The notes beneath the pieces were generated by a model, which made no database searches, had not been told where the DNA came from, and saw only the letters and a list, made by a program, of their open reading frames with translations. This document shows positions 45,170 through 57,701 of a DNA stretch of 64,000 nt, piece after piece. Origin of the DNA: Pseudoscleropodium purum. Its lineage: Eukaryota; Streptophyta; Bryopsida; Hypnales; Brachytheciaceae. The position numbers were made by a program, and so were the translations under genes. Numbering within the stretch: the stretch's first letter is position 1; each line of letters begins with the position of its first letter. The stretch covers positions 5,642,001 to 5,706,000 of the forward strand of contig OZ017803.1 in NCBI GenBank assembly GCA_963969395.1, given 5' to 3'.

Positions 45170-45690
45170 CCTCCTATTAGAATGCTTCTTAGTTGCTCAT
45201 ACCTTCTTGGATTGATATGAAAATTTAATCACACAAATTAGACTAGTATGCACAACTTTCCCAAAAACATTTATTGGAAATGAACATTGTATAAAGAAGA
45301 AACAAGCTGCCAAAACTCAATGTAATCCAAAAATGTCCAGATTTGAACTTCGAACTGCTTCCAAACATTCCAAACACCTCTAATTAGCATGAAAAAAATT
45401 ACCACAATAACCCAACAAATTTGATTGAAAACAAACATTGGATGAAGGAGATACATGCCCCTAAAGTTGCAGTCATCAAAATGCAATTAGATGAATTCAA
45501 ATTGAACCCATGAACTTTGAATGGCTTCCAAAAAATCAGTACATCTTGGATTGATCTGGAAAATTTACCACTTAATCTAGAAAGAGAACAGATTTCCCAA
45601 CAAGTTTTATTGTTGAATTCAAACATCAGATGCAAAAATTACAGCATTTCAAATTGGACTTCCAAACTGTGTGAGGACACTTTTAGTCCC
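45170..45690. repeat. Degenerate tandem repeat, period about 160-185 bp
   Basis: Units restart near 45258, 45412 and 45596 with CCCAAMAAATTTRATTG.AA and share CTTGGATTGAT.TG.AAATTTA and AACTTYGAA.TGCTTCCAAA blocks. The open frames of 71-87 codons on both strands here are by-products of the repeat. Confidence 0.55.
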
Positions 45691-46662
45691 CCCAGTGAGG
45701 AGTTAAGGAATCAAGGTAAGTACAGTACACCCAATTGCAACACTTACCCAAAAGAAACTCTTCCAGAGACTCTTGTCTAAATATTTCATATTGATTTCAA
45801 GGATGTACTCGTGGAAGAAGAGAATTAAGGGGCAATTTTGAATTATGTAATCCAAAACTTCAGAAAATTCTGAATTATTCAAGCAGTTTCCAGAAAAGTA
45901 CATTCTACAGTGCATTGGAATCGTCTTTCAATCCCTTAAAACACCCAATAAAAATAAATTTAGTCCGGGTGTAGTTACCAGCTGCCGTGCAAATGATAAC
46001 ACCAAGAATTTGAACACCAAGAACAGGATCTCCACATCAAGCAACACGCGCACAACTCCAGTGAAAGAATCCCTTTATTGAATTTGTACACAATGGAAGC
46101 AAGTTTACCACCATTTTGTGCCATGGGCCTCCGAAGGCACAGATTATTGAACAAGCAGAAAAATCGCAAACTACTTTGCAGCTATTTACCAAACCTCAAA
46201 AGAGAAAGAGTAGCAGCAAAATGTATGTACATGAGCTGATATCTGCTATCATGGACACAACAAATCTAGTGTTGGCAATCTGTCGTCAAATACAATCCAA
46301 GCGACCTTGATGAGATCGAGGAGCTATCGACCACCTATTTGTGTACTGGGGACCAAACTAAAGGATTTCAAAAAATAAGCCTTGAAAGGGTCAGTGTATC
46401 AGTTGTTTTCATGTTTTTTTTTCCCGATTTCGATCTATGAACAGGTGAAATCTAAATGTTTTACAAGTTCCTGTTTGCTAAGTAACCAGTTGGGACTCCC
46501 TCCGGTGTTATTTTTGGTGTTGAAATTGTACAAATAAATCCTGGGTATTCCGATCTCTAGTGTGTACAAGTTTCACCTACGAGATTGTACTTACCAGCGT
46601 TATTGTTTAGTCACAAGGGGCAAGCCGAAACCCCATCATATATACTCCACCTCGATTTTCCC
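45691..46662. other. 3' flank of the cyclin-like gene
   Basis: Composition rises gradually towards the gene. It probably includes the 3' untranslated region of the minus-strand gene ending at 46663. Two 64-codon frames on opposite strands at 45975-46310 are not supported. Confidence 0.4.
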
Positions 46663-49099
46663 TTAACCCTGAGCTGCACTTCGCTTCATTGGCACGAACA
46701 CAATGGGCTTCTCCAAGGGCCTTTTCTTGCTAGTTGGAGTGGAAGCGCAACCTTGAGCTGACAAGAGTGCATTCACAACCTGCAAGAGCATAGACGCCAC
46801 TTTAGATGAGTAAATAGTCTTAAAGAACTGCGTCCCAGAATGTTCTCGCTCTCTAGCTCAGATTCAGTTCGACCGTTTTCTCAATGTTTATTCAATCGCA
46901 TCTAACTCTAAAACACAGGATGTTGAACAAAAACAGAGAAAAATACAAAATCAATTAGCATCTGGAATATTCAACCGTTCTTTGTAACATTGGACATAGT
47001 ACCCAAAGTGATGTCTCTCCAAAGTGATAACTACAGAACGCAAATTGACAAAATAGAGGATTTCAACTCAGCCTCTTTCACACATAGCACTAATGAAGAG
47101 CTTCAGCTGTTCCCTGGTAAGACCTTCCCACCTTAGCTGCATTTGTCGTGAGAACATCAACATTTGATGCGGAAGCAGTCCGTGGAAAATGTGAAGCTTG
47201 CATGAGATCACGCGGGAAGTGTGCTTTTCCAAAGTCAGAACTCTTCAACAAACCTACAAACTGTAGAAGATGCTGCTGATTGGCTGGGTGCCCCATTTCG
47301 AGCCTGAACACACCAGATATAACATGTATCAGACACACTAAATAGAACGATAGCATATATAAGCACCTTCTCCACACAAACCCGATGTGACGATGAAAAC
47401 TGTGTCATGCTTCATCTCTAGAAGTAAACACACTTAATGGAAAGATCCTCACGCAAAGAATATGATAGAGGGCACTTAAACCCATAGGAACCGGATCCCG
47501 TCTCCTAAACTCGGTTGACTTCAATTAGAAGGTTTAGTTCGAGCATAACTCTGGCTACATGCCCACATATTGGTTCATATGGCCACTCATCTCTGAATGG
47601 AAATGAGGTTGTCTACTGTCTCTTCAATGGTGGTCTACAACCTCCCACTTTGGATGATTGCATAAAAATTAGATCTCCACATATTTGGCTCTAGTACCCA
47701 AAGTGATGTCTCTCCAGATAACTAAAGTGATCTCCCAGCCCACATATTGGTTGAAATGCCTAAAGTGGCGCAATTAGTATTCCCTACCTTAAGGGTATGT
47801 TACAATCAGTGAGCGGCATGCATGCTAAAGATATGTTTTTACTGAGGGAGTATATTCGCATGAAGTCCATACCAAAGCCCCCAAGTAGAAATCGTAGCTG
47901 TCTTTTGCGGGCCTCCCAGCAAGGCCACGAGCGACGCCTCCTGCTTTACTATCATGCATCCTTTCACGGTTCCCTCCGCCACACCTGCAAGGTGACAAAA
48001 TTCGTCTGGGGTCCTGTTCACAGAGAGGCAGTTGGATAAGTCGAGACTTTCACCCCCCAATTTACAAATGAACAAAACTCATCTTTCGGTCTCGGTAACG
48101 AAAAGAAGCAAATAAGACATCTACCACTTGAAGTTCATAAGAGAATTGGTTAGCAAGGAGTTATTTCATCGTAATACAGAAAGGCCTCTTGTACCTTTTG
48201 CTGCTACAGAAGATGTTGTTGGCGACATGAACACAGGTGAGGGCAAGCACTTGCAGCTGTACAGAATCCAAAAGCTTGCCTTTTCCACGGTGGTGGTTCC
48301 AATACAAATCCAGTAGTTGAACAGCCAGGTATAGTCCTGTAGGCCCTAATTTTATATTCAGTGCGACCTGAACAAGATCATCTCAATGAGTATCATACAT
48401 GGGCAATGTTTTACTAGAACAACAGTTCCAAAACAATGAAGATTAGAAACGTAGTGTATCGCGCAACTCAAACTCTATCCAGATGTATCCATCATACACA
48501 ATTACCACCAGGAGAATATGATTCTAGGTGCATTTGAAACCTTGATTTTTCACATTTGTCACGAGTCCTACATGTAAGGTGAGAGATTAAAATCTGCTTA
48601 AAGTACAAGGCTCTCAAGGAATGAGTACCTCAGCCATCCGATGGATCAAAATGGAACGATTTTCAGACGCATGTGCATTCTCCAGCTCAGCAAAAGATTC
48701 GATCGCTCCACTAGCATTGTAAGGGCTCTCTGCATCCGAGTCTTCATCAAAAGATCTCTTCTCAACAGTGCTGGAGGATTGGGTGGCTCCACCGTGGCTG
48801 TTGTCTGAATCCGAGGAATCCGTTGTTGAAGAACTTGGAAAGCTCTCTTCGGGGAGATGAACCTCAAGTGAGAGGGGGTGTTGTTTGATCCGGAGGATGA
48901 TGGAGGATGGTTTAGAATATAAAGGCGATAATGGGGTGGGTTCCATCTTCTCCAAATTTGTACATTTAGAACGAGTTACTGTACAGGTTGGTAATTTACC
49001 ATGTTGATGCATCCGGCGCTTGCTTGCTCCTATATTCAGGTCACACTTGGATGCACCGACGGAAAGGCTAGTAGCATCGTTGGCTTCGCTGTCCGCCAT
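46663..49099 (-). CDS. Cyclin-like protein with degenerate cyclin box (5 exons)
   Basis: Exons on the minus strand: 49099-48629, 48367-48195, 48013-47873, 47303-47132, 46779-46663. All junctions are GT..AG and phases chain to 357 aa with no stop. ATG 49099 (context TATAATGGCG) starts MADSEAND; an ATG nine codons upstream is also in frame. Residues 1-140 are disordered, Ser/Asp-rich (STTDSSDSDNSHGG). From 146 the cyclin fold is recognisable: NRSILIHRMAEVALNIKL (usual MRxILVDWLxEV..KL), GLYLAVQLLDLYW, LQVLALTCVHVANNIF, TPDEFCHLA, a CMIVKQEASLVALLGG helix, then LLQFVGLLKSSDFGKAHFPRDLMQAS like the second cyclin repeat. The usual VDW, and the K-E pair of the AxKYEE helix that contacts the kinase, are absent. 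The tail has SKKRPLEKP, a possible nuclear signal. Cyclins activate CDKs; whether this one does is doubtful. Subfamily not assigned. Confidence 0.75.
46997..47717. repeat. Direct repeat across two introns of the cyclin-like gene
   Basis: TAGTACCCAAAGTGATGTCTC and the following TCCA occur at 46997 (intron 4) and 47692 (intron 3), flanking exon 4. They could mediate deletion of that exon by recombination, or mark pieces of the dispersed intronic element. Confidence 0.7.
47584..47662 (+). repeat. Intronic repeat shared with the UGPase-like gene (copy 2)
   Basis: It lies in the intron between exons 3 and 4 of the cyclin-like gene and matches 11071-11152. The neighbouring GGATCCCGTCTCCTAAACT at 47493 also has relatives in the UGPase-like gene (9160, 10955). 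Confidence 0.7.
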
Positions 49100-49864
49100 T
49101 ATATGATGCAAAAGTACAAAAGTCACTGAGTCCTATTCTATGAGAACGTTCCTGGAACTCAAAAGCTAGCTATTCAACCCCAAGATGAATAAACTCCTCG
49201 GCTCTGCGCAAGGTAAAAAAAACAGCCATAATTTAAACTACGAATCCAAATACAGTAAGCAAACTGATACCGGGCTTCAAAACCCGTAAGTCGAAGCAAG
49301 ATGTAAACCACTTCAGTATTGAAAGCTCATTATATTTCTACCTGTGGCGTGATTCAAAAAAATAAAATCTCAATTAAACCACAATAAGGCATTGCTGGAT
49401 CGGCATTGAGAAGGCATGATCACAGAAAGGGCACAGTAAAAACAAACATTTAAATATGTGCTAAGATTCCACTCGAATCTGCTAAGATGTGCCTGGATCT
49501 TCTCACATGTCAATCAGTGAAAGTACTTTGTAAGAGCAACTACAAGCTTGAGGCTAAGACGTAAAAAAAAAGCTCAATGGGGAAAATAACTTCTACCTTC
49601 AAAGATGCATACCTCATCAACCCAGCGCACCCTAAATTCTGTAACCAAGGTCGAAGCAAATATTTTTTCAAAAAGACCATAGACTGGAATTTTAAAGTTC
49701 CTCAACCCTAAAACCAGCGAACGACACTAAGACTGAGTCAAAGGAACCCTTTCGGAATAAGGAGAATACCATTCACGTGAATATTCTCGTATGATTCGCT
49801 TTCCAGAAAAGAAACACACATTGAAAATTTTAGAATTAGATAAAGCGAATCCATACCTGAGTTG

Positions 49865-49995
49865 CTAAGGATTTCCTCGAAAATGCTGCAAATGGTCCTG
49901 CGTGAGAAAAGCTTCGCGAGTATCAGCTCCATACTCACTCTCTATCCTGCGAGCTCTCTCACCGTCAACCTCATTAATTCGCTCCGATTCACAAA
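49865..49995 (-). CDS. Possible terminal exon or leader exon upstream of the cyclin-like gene
   Basis: After a GGCTGCAG acceptor (49998-49996) a frame opens for 42 codons and ends in TAG at 49865. It reads ESERINEVDGERARRIESEY, then GADTREAFLTQDHLQHFRGNP, a strongly hydrophilic protein-like sequence. A good donor (CTCAG|GTATGG) lies at 49857-49856, so the same segment could instead be an internal 5'-leader exon of the cyclin-like gene. Within it, ATG 49938 opens a second frame (MELILAKLFSRR). I do not recognise either peptide. Confidence 0.3.
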
Positions 49996-51420
49996 CTGCA
50001 GCCACAGATCAATAAACCAACGTCAAAAAGGGGACCATGAACATTTCATAAGACAGGAACAGCTTTTTGAGCTTATACATGAAAATCACCCTGCAGGTCA
50101 GCGTACTGCTAACTTCCAAGTGAGTGGCAAGGGACTGACCGTATGCAAGCACTGTGCACCTACACGCCAGAACACTCCATGTTGCTGTCGTGTAAGGTTG
50201 ACCAAACACCTTAAGATTACATAAGAAGTCATGTGCACAGAACCCTGAAGAATGCAAACGACAATTGGAGGGACAATGGACAAGAAGGGATTCTGCAGAT
50301 CATTAAGTGCGCCTTGATTACTACGCCAGCAGATCTGACGACCGCGAAACAAAAACGGAAGTGACACGAGATTAAGAAGAAGCAAAACTAAGAAACACTC
50401 GAGAGCAAAACGAGTCACGAAACAACTGTTCTAGTTGCTCGGAGGGGACGGATGCCTTTCAAATCTTGTATGTAAATTCGACAAATTACGAAAGCAAAAG
50501 TAGCCGCACCACGTGACCTGAGGACCTCTCCATGAATATCAATAATGACACTGCTTCTCTTTCAATCCAGTGCGATAACACGTGTTTCCTGCTACACTTA
50601 ATCCTCAGAAAAACAGAGTGAACCAACACGCTTCACGGATCACCGAAGGAAGTCATCATCCAGCGAACGGTGCACATTCCACCATGAGTGAGGCTGGCAT
50701 TGGTTCCCAAATTTAGAATTGAGGCAACCATAGACACTTTTTATGACTAGATTGTACTCCACGACTCCATGAAGACCGCTTACGTCCACAATACGAAATG
50801 CAAGAGAGAAGATAAAACTATGATCGAAAAAAGAAAAAGCAACATAATCCAAAAATCTCAGAACTGAAAGCAGACCCCAACACCAACTTCAAACATCCTC
50901 CCCTTCCCGTGGTGCCCCAACCGAGGCTACTACAATGTAAGCACCAACTCACCTTCCCTGACAATCCCAAACCAAGGGAGGGAGGGAAATCGAACTTATT
51001 TACACTACCATTCCGAATTCTCAGACCTAAGACATGCTACACATCGCCAAAGCGCTGGTTCTAAGAACACGCAACTCTCATCGTTCCATCAAAATCTCGC
51101 CATCACTCTGACATTCCAAACCGCAAAAGCGACGCCAATCCGGACAAACGAAAGGATCATACTTGCATTTTATCGTCCCGTCAATGCAGTCGCGGAAATC
51201 GAACCAAATAAGCTCCGGACGCCGAAATTCAGCCACTCCGAACACTTACACACACGCGCACACAAATTCCTACGAATTCTGCGACCCTCCTGAAAACAAG
51301 TAGACGAGGTGCGAGACGAAGTTCCCGTGGAGCGTTCCCTGTTCTTTACGTGCCCGGAGTTCCCTTTGGTGACCTAAGTCCCAGGGTCAGCTAGTTTTTT
51401 GGGGGGCAATTTTTCACCTG
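49996..51420 (-). promoter_or_regulatory. GC-richer 5' region of the cyclin-like gene
   Basis: The stretch has gene-like composition up to about 51400, where it drops abruptly into AT-rich DNA. A frame starting at ATG 50418 on minus begins MTRFALECFLVLLLLNLVSL, like a signal peptide, and stays open for 106 codons. It follows a pyrimidine-rich leader-like run. Whether this is a short secreted protein, an upstream exon, or chance is unresolved. No TATA box was assigned. Confidence 0.35.
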
Positions 51421-54140
51421 AAAAAGAGAATTTCGAATATTTCGTAAGGAAAGAATTCAGAGGATAAAACCTCTACCCAAAGTTTAACCCCTAATTGAGC
51501 CTGGTAGGAAGGGTGGGTACAGAATTTGAGGCAAAATAAATAAAATTTTACTTGAAAAAAAATCTAGAAATAGGATCTTCATTTATGCAAGTTTTCACTT
51601 ATTTCTCATCTCTACAAGATTTGATTTAAAACCTTGCATAAAAACCATAAAGCATCAACCAAATGACCAAGTCAGTCATTGAATTATAGTCGAAAATTAT
51701 TTTTTAGCTTATTTAGACATATTCATCTACTTTTGTTCACTACCACAACAAGTTCTTGAAAACATTTATCTTCCTATCAATTAATGACAATTCTCTTAGG
51801 GATATAGAGAGATTAAATTTATATATCAATTTAATCAAATAGAGAGAAATCAAAGACAATACAATGGATGGAAATATATAAAGAGATAGTTTTGTTGATA
51901 ATTTATATGGCTTCACCATATCCCGTATATTGGAATCATCATATTTTGAATGTAAATCTTCAAGAGAGATAAATAACGAGACCGAACATCATTAAGCTAT
52001 GGTAATAAAGTGTCTATAGAATTCATGCTAAAAAAATTCATTAGTTACGCTAAATACACTCATATACTAAAGTTGTTCGTACTGGCTTTTGGTGCACCTG
52101 AGGTATGAATGTTTTCCCACCTTTATATGCCCAGGATCAATATTTTGGATGTTTCCTTCAAAAATTGAGCTTGGTACATAACCCTATTAGTAAAGGATAC
52201 AATGATGGTAATGAGCAATAATAGCATCATGAATAATAGCATTGATTATATGAATAATAGCCATCATGTTATTGAATGGATTGGATATTCTATGTAACAA
52301 TGGAGATTTTGCAAGTGGACTTAGCAAATAGCTTGAACTAAGCCTATCATGAAACATGTGGCACATCCAATTTGCTAAATAAGAGTGTCGATGCTTGTAA
52401 TATAGAAGAAACAACTAGTACAAAAGACTATTTCCAACTAGTGTCATCTTTCATTGAAATTATTGTAGATATTTGATTGATATGTTCCTTTATTGCAGAA
52501 TGTCAAAATATCCTTTTTAGATTTGTCAAATCTTTAGTATATAACAACTACAAAATATCTTGCTTCTAGCTTTTATCAAAAAAAAAATTTGCCCATTGTC
52601 CAAAATGAATTCATTTAGACTTTAGGAATTAACTTTAAAAAGTATGCCAACTAATAGTTTTAATTTATTAATAGAACTACCAAAATGAATTGAAATAGAA
52701 TTAGACTTGAAAGCTCTATTAAACCTTAAATCTAATTACTTAAGGGGTCTTGGACAAAACTTAAATGTACAATATATATGTAATCAATTTCAAAACATTT
52801 CACTTTGACGATTCACCAAAAATATCTTCTTAATTTTTATTCTAAGATGGTGAATTGTTTTATAATTGGCTGAAATTTCAATCTATATTAATTAGTACAA
52901 AATAGTCAAATATTTGATTGTAAAAACATCAATTGTTTTTACTATCGAATTTTTATATTTCAAAGATATTGTATGCCTTATATTCATTTTTCATAAAAAT
53001 TAGGTAATAATAATTTCAATATTTAAAATACATCTATTTAGAGACATTTTTTTTATGCATTTAAAAAAATCAATTCTTTTTACCACACAAAAATATTAGC
53101 ATGGGTCATTGGAGATTAAGAATTAAACTTTTCTTACTACAATCTATTAACTAATACAAAGGGCTATCTTTCTTGTGTGCCAAAATTGATTAGATTCTTA
53201 CACATTTGTTTAGCATATCTTGGTTGAGAATTAATTCTTTTCATTTGCATCAACAAAATACAAACTATGGAATAACAAATAATAATTATTGATCACACTT
53301 GTACTAAAATGTTAAAATATTAAAATAAATAAATGTAAACTCCTTACTTGAATTGTATGAGCCAAAAATAAGTTTATAAATGTTTTCTAGATACTATGAA
53401 TGAATATAACTAAGATGTTTTGAGCCCCTTGCCTAAAGTTGTTACTAATTACATTAATATTAGAGATATTTGTTACACAAGTCAAACTTGGTACGAGGAG
53501 TGTGGGAATTGAAAGAATTTTGAAGGATTGTGTTGAAGAGACACAAAGTTTCAAAACCTCAATCTCAAAATATGTTGACATGCATCAAAACCATGGCATT
53601 GGTGAAGTCAACAAGGTCTAATAAAAGCTTGTTGTTAACCTAAGGCTAATTTTTTTTCTTTAAATTTTAAGAAACTTAAAAAAAAAATCAAGTACTTCCT
53701 ATTGTTTGTAACCACTTTTAACATTTTCAATAAATCACAAAATTACAATCTACAATAATTTCCACATAAAAGTTGCTACCACTTGTGAGATATCTCTAAT
53801 GTACCAACCATACTTGTCAACCATACTTGCCAATTAGTAAGTTTTAAATTAATAAAACTCCATAGTTATAAATCAATTCCTATACAATCGGTTGATAATG
53901 TTATAAGATATATGACAACTAAAAGCTAGGTCTTTTGGGGGGGGGTGTCTTTTTATTCAAAAGTAATACTTTGGGGGGGAGGGGGGAATAATTGACAATA
54001 TTTTCTCCCGGTTTTTCAGTGGATGAAATCATTGAATTGCTACAAATTTTTAGAACAACTGAATATGAATTTTTCAGATGAATGTACACTTAGAAGATCA
54101 TCCTAAATTTTCATCAATATTCTACATGTTTCATCCATGT
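51421..54140. other. AT-rich gene-free stretch
   Basis: No coding signal. Overlapping frames at 53387-53621 on both strands are short. A run of nine G occurs at 53937-53945, with further G-runs to 53990. Confidence 0.6.
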
Positions 54141-55920
54141 ACATAGGTGCAAACAGCTTCTAGCCAAACATGGCTTCTCTCCGCTGCCCAGCCAGAATAA
54201 ATGCATAAAAACAAAACTTGCCTGCACAAGCCTCCCAACTAATAACATCACCATTTCATATGTATTAAAAACATAAGAACAGATGTACTAACAGCTGGGT
54301 TCAGTTGTCATGAGAACAGTGGTTAGAATTGTACTTTCCTTTGCAATTGAAAGCTCTTTTTTTTTTTTTTTTTTAAATTTATAATTTGTGCCCCAAAAAA
54401 TAAAATCGAAATAATGTCCACACAAAAGAGTTTCAGTCGGGACAACACATCCTCATTCCTTGACACGATTGAAGCTTTGGGGGCAGTCAAATTGTTTATT
54501 TTATTTTTCTTCTTCTTCCTATTGCCAAAATGCAAATGTTGGAACCACATACTCTCCTCGTCCCCCTATCAGGTCCCTTGCACGTACCTTGCTTTGTGGA
54601 AATGTTGCATCAATTTTGCATCTTCATGATAACAGACTATGAAAGGAAGGGCCCTATTCCAAGCTTTTTAGCTTTATCTCATGGCATCAGTATATAGCCA
54701 TGTTGGGTACACAAATTGAGAGAAATTAGAGTGGCCCACACTACAGTACGTAGGCATGTGTGTGGATTGGTTAACCCAACTCTCTGGACGGGAAGGGTTG
54801 ATTTGGCACTCAGGTGCCAAAATTGGGTTTTCCATGTCAGATTTACACGGGTCCATGTCACCTCACACTATTCACAAGATGGCATGTGGCACTTTTATTT
54901 TTTATTTTTTGTACAATAATGACTTAATGTATCCCCAATCTAACCTGTGTTTAAGAACCTGTGTTTAAGGTACTTCATTTCTTGTATGTAAGCCAGCATC
55001 TTTGATGGATTGGGTGTATTTTAAATTGGGGAAGTCAACCATGGACGAGTCCTTTCAAACTGTTGGACTGTAAGGTACCCTGTAAAAGAAATTTGGGTGG
55101 TCCTGCCCTGGGCTCCTAAGTAGGACAAGAACTAATAAGTTCATTATGTGGACATTCTGTGCATTGAGAATTTCCAAATTCCAACCATCAGGGAGGAGTA
55201 AAGTAAACTATGGTAGAAGTACCCATTTTGGACAGCCCCCTGCAATGGCTTTATAGGCTGGTCTAACTTATTGTGGACAACAATAAGATGCACTATTAGT
55301 TGAAAAAGATTTTTTGTTTGTACCTTCTTGTCCACTCATCTCTTTTCCCTTCTTGGCTTAGGGAGAAGTGCCAAAGCTAACCATATTAGGTGAGTCTATG
55401 AAACTGGAATGGATCTAGATAAAAAATCCACATTTTGATTGAGTAAAATATTCATTCTTAAGAAGGAATTTTTTTTCATTCTTCTTCATTGTTACGTTTG
55501 CACACATAGAACACAATTTCTCCACAACTTTCCCACATCATATAGGTTGAAATGCTTAAGTTATCTGAAATAGGCACTTCTACATTATACCATTACAGCC
55601 AAAATGACTAGTGCAATAAGTTATTTGCAATACAATGTTGCTATTGGGAAAATGTAAGAATTAATTTTAGCCAGTGGTAGAGAAGTAATAAGAAACAACA
55701 TTCTAATTGGAAAAAAAAATTTAGACTTCATGTGATTTTCTTAAAATTAATAGAAGGATAATTGAATGCCATTTCAATATGTAGACATAAGGGGTACACA
55801 CCTTTTCTAAAAATGAAATTTTTGTAAAAATGAGAAGTTGTGGAGTAGAAAGATGAGCTAATAGGGAGCTATTCTATATGAAGAAAGTGTGCAACCCTCA
55901 TTAGAAGAGTTGGGGGGGGT
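54141..55920. other. Gene-free spacer of intermediate composition
   Basis: Short overlapping frames on both strands at 54323-54968 have no family signal. Small structures are a hairpin TTGGCAC..GTGCCAA at 54804-54821 and a tandem doublet of ACCTGTGTTTAAG at 54942-54968. Nothing else supported. Confidence 0.45.
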
Positions 55921-56729
55921 CCAGAAACCTATTTCGGGCTTGTTCCTCCGCAGTGAGGGGAACGGCCTGTTGTTAGAATTTTTTTTTTCATAAAAAAAGA
56001 AAAAAATCTTTTAGTCTCCAAATGCCAAAAAATAAAATTTAAAAAAAAATTGGTCAATGACATGGCAGGGGCTCGGCCACATCAGACCGCTACACTAAAC
56101 CTGTTTCCTACGTTCGCAGGCTATGATAATTCACATGCATCCAAAAGCCCCAAAAATCTTCTAGTGTTTTGTGTCGTTGTGAGAATGAAAATGGAAATTT
56201 CAAAAAACTTTTCACATGTGGGGAAGATTGATATAGGAAAGAGCTATGATCAACAAATCCAAGCAAGTGAGGATTTGAATGAAGACTTTTTGCATCCATC
56301 CTAGTAGCTTGACTAGGTGAAAGTTACATGCAGAGGGTGGAATGTAGATTAAAAATTCTTCAAGAATTTATTCACACCTATTCTTCACTTCCAAAGGAAA
56401 AAAGATGGACATCTTCAATTCTTCAATCATGGGAGCTCCGTAAGCCACAGACAACCTATGAAGAAGCACCACCTCTCCATTCTCCAAGAATTGAAAATGT
56501 AGTGAAGAAGGTGTGACTACCCCTGTTGGATCATGGCTTCTTCATTTGTTGCCTTAGGCACTTCCTTCATCACCACCATGACCCAAGATCACTCTTCATG
56601 CCCACCTTGACTCATGTACACCTCTGCCTTTCTATTTTCGAACATGATGTTTTGTGAATTCTCTCCATCTTCAATGCTGTCATTTTGGGATCTCATTCTT
56701 CATTGTTTATCCATTTGTACACATATTTG
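55921..56729 (+). other. Unassigned stretch with weak coding-like frames
   Basis: Frames at 56050-56304 (84 codons) and 56328-56516 (62 codons) are adjacent on +. A TTCGCAG acceptor-like site lies at 56114-56120. The peptides (YDQQIQASEDLNEDFLHPS and LRKPQTTYEEAPPLHSPRIE) are hydrophilic. I recognise no family, and neither splice partners nor a promoter could be identified. Confidence 0.25.
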
Positions 56730-57436
56730 TATTTTATGACATTGACTTTTTTTTATTGTATTCTTCTTCTAGATGTTTTTTAATTTCACATATGGGGGCT
56801 TTTTAAGGTTTGTTTGGATTTTTAGATGTAGCTTTGTATAGCCAATATGGGCTTGTGTGTGCATTTGGATATATTGTTGTGATTTCTTTTATGAAGCTTT
56901 TAGCTCTTGTTTTTGCTAATTTATATACTTTTCTTTTGCATTATATTTACATCTATTTTGAATTATGTAGGTGGATTGGGTTATTTTTATTTTAATATAC
57001 TGGAAACTTCTTTTAGTAAAAATTTGTTTGGGCAATTCTTTTATAGTGTGTGGTGTTTGAGTTGTGCATTTATAAAGTATAATGAATTGAGGCTATCCAT
57101 GAAGATGTATGTATCTTCTATGTTATTTTGGATAATTTGTAGTATTTCTAGAATGATTGTTAGTTCTGCCCTTAAAATGATCTAGAGTCTAAATAATCTT
57201 TTTGATATGCTAATGTTTTTATTCTATTGTATATTCCAAATAGTGATGTGTCTCTTAATGTTGTTCCATCTTTTTTTTCTTCAAGTGGATTATGTGATCC
57301 ATTTATGGAGTAGTGATTTATTATGTACTTCAATGCGTGTTATATATATTAGATGTGTGTATAGGTGTATTTGTGTGATTTTGTAGTGTTTTTTTATAGT
57401 AATATAACTTCATTCTAAGTTTTTGAAGAGTTTACA

Positions 57437-57437
<1 letters not shown>

Positions 57438-57469
<32 letters not shown>
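57438..57469. repeat. (TTG)n microsatellite
   Basis: About 10 uninterrupted trinucleotide units inside LINE 2; a later expansion. Confidence 0.95.
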
Positions 57470-57663
57470 ACCTCTAGATTTTTTGTATGTATATTTTGAA
57501 TATTAGGTGAATATCAATTTGTTGTTTGAGTTCTTTTTGTAAGTTGGTTGGGATTGCATTATATTGGTTGCAATGTATATGTAATATTTGTATTGCTAGA
57601 GGTCCTAGTGTGTATTTGCATTTGTAGTTAAAGGTATTCCATATTTGATTGTATCCATCCATT

Positions 57664-57665
<2 letters not shown>

Positions 57666-57697
<32 letters not shown>
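57666..57697. repeat. (TA)n microsatellite
   Basis: 32-bp uninterrupted dinucleotide run. Confidence 0.95.
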
Positions 57698-57701
<4 letters not shown>

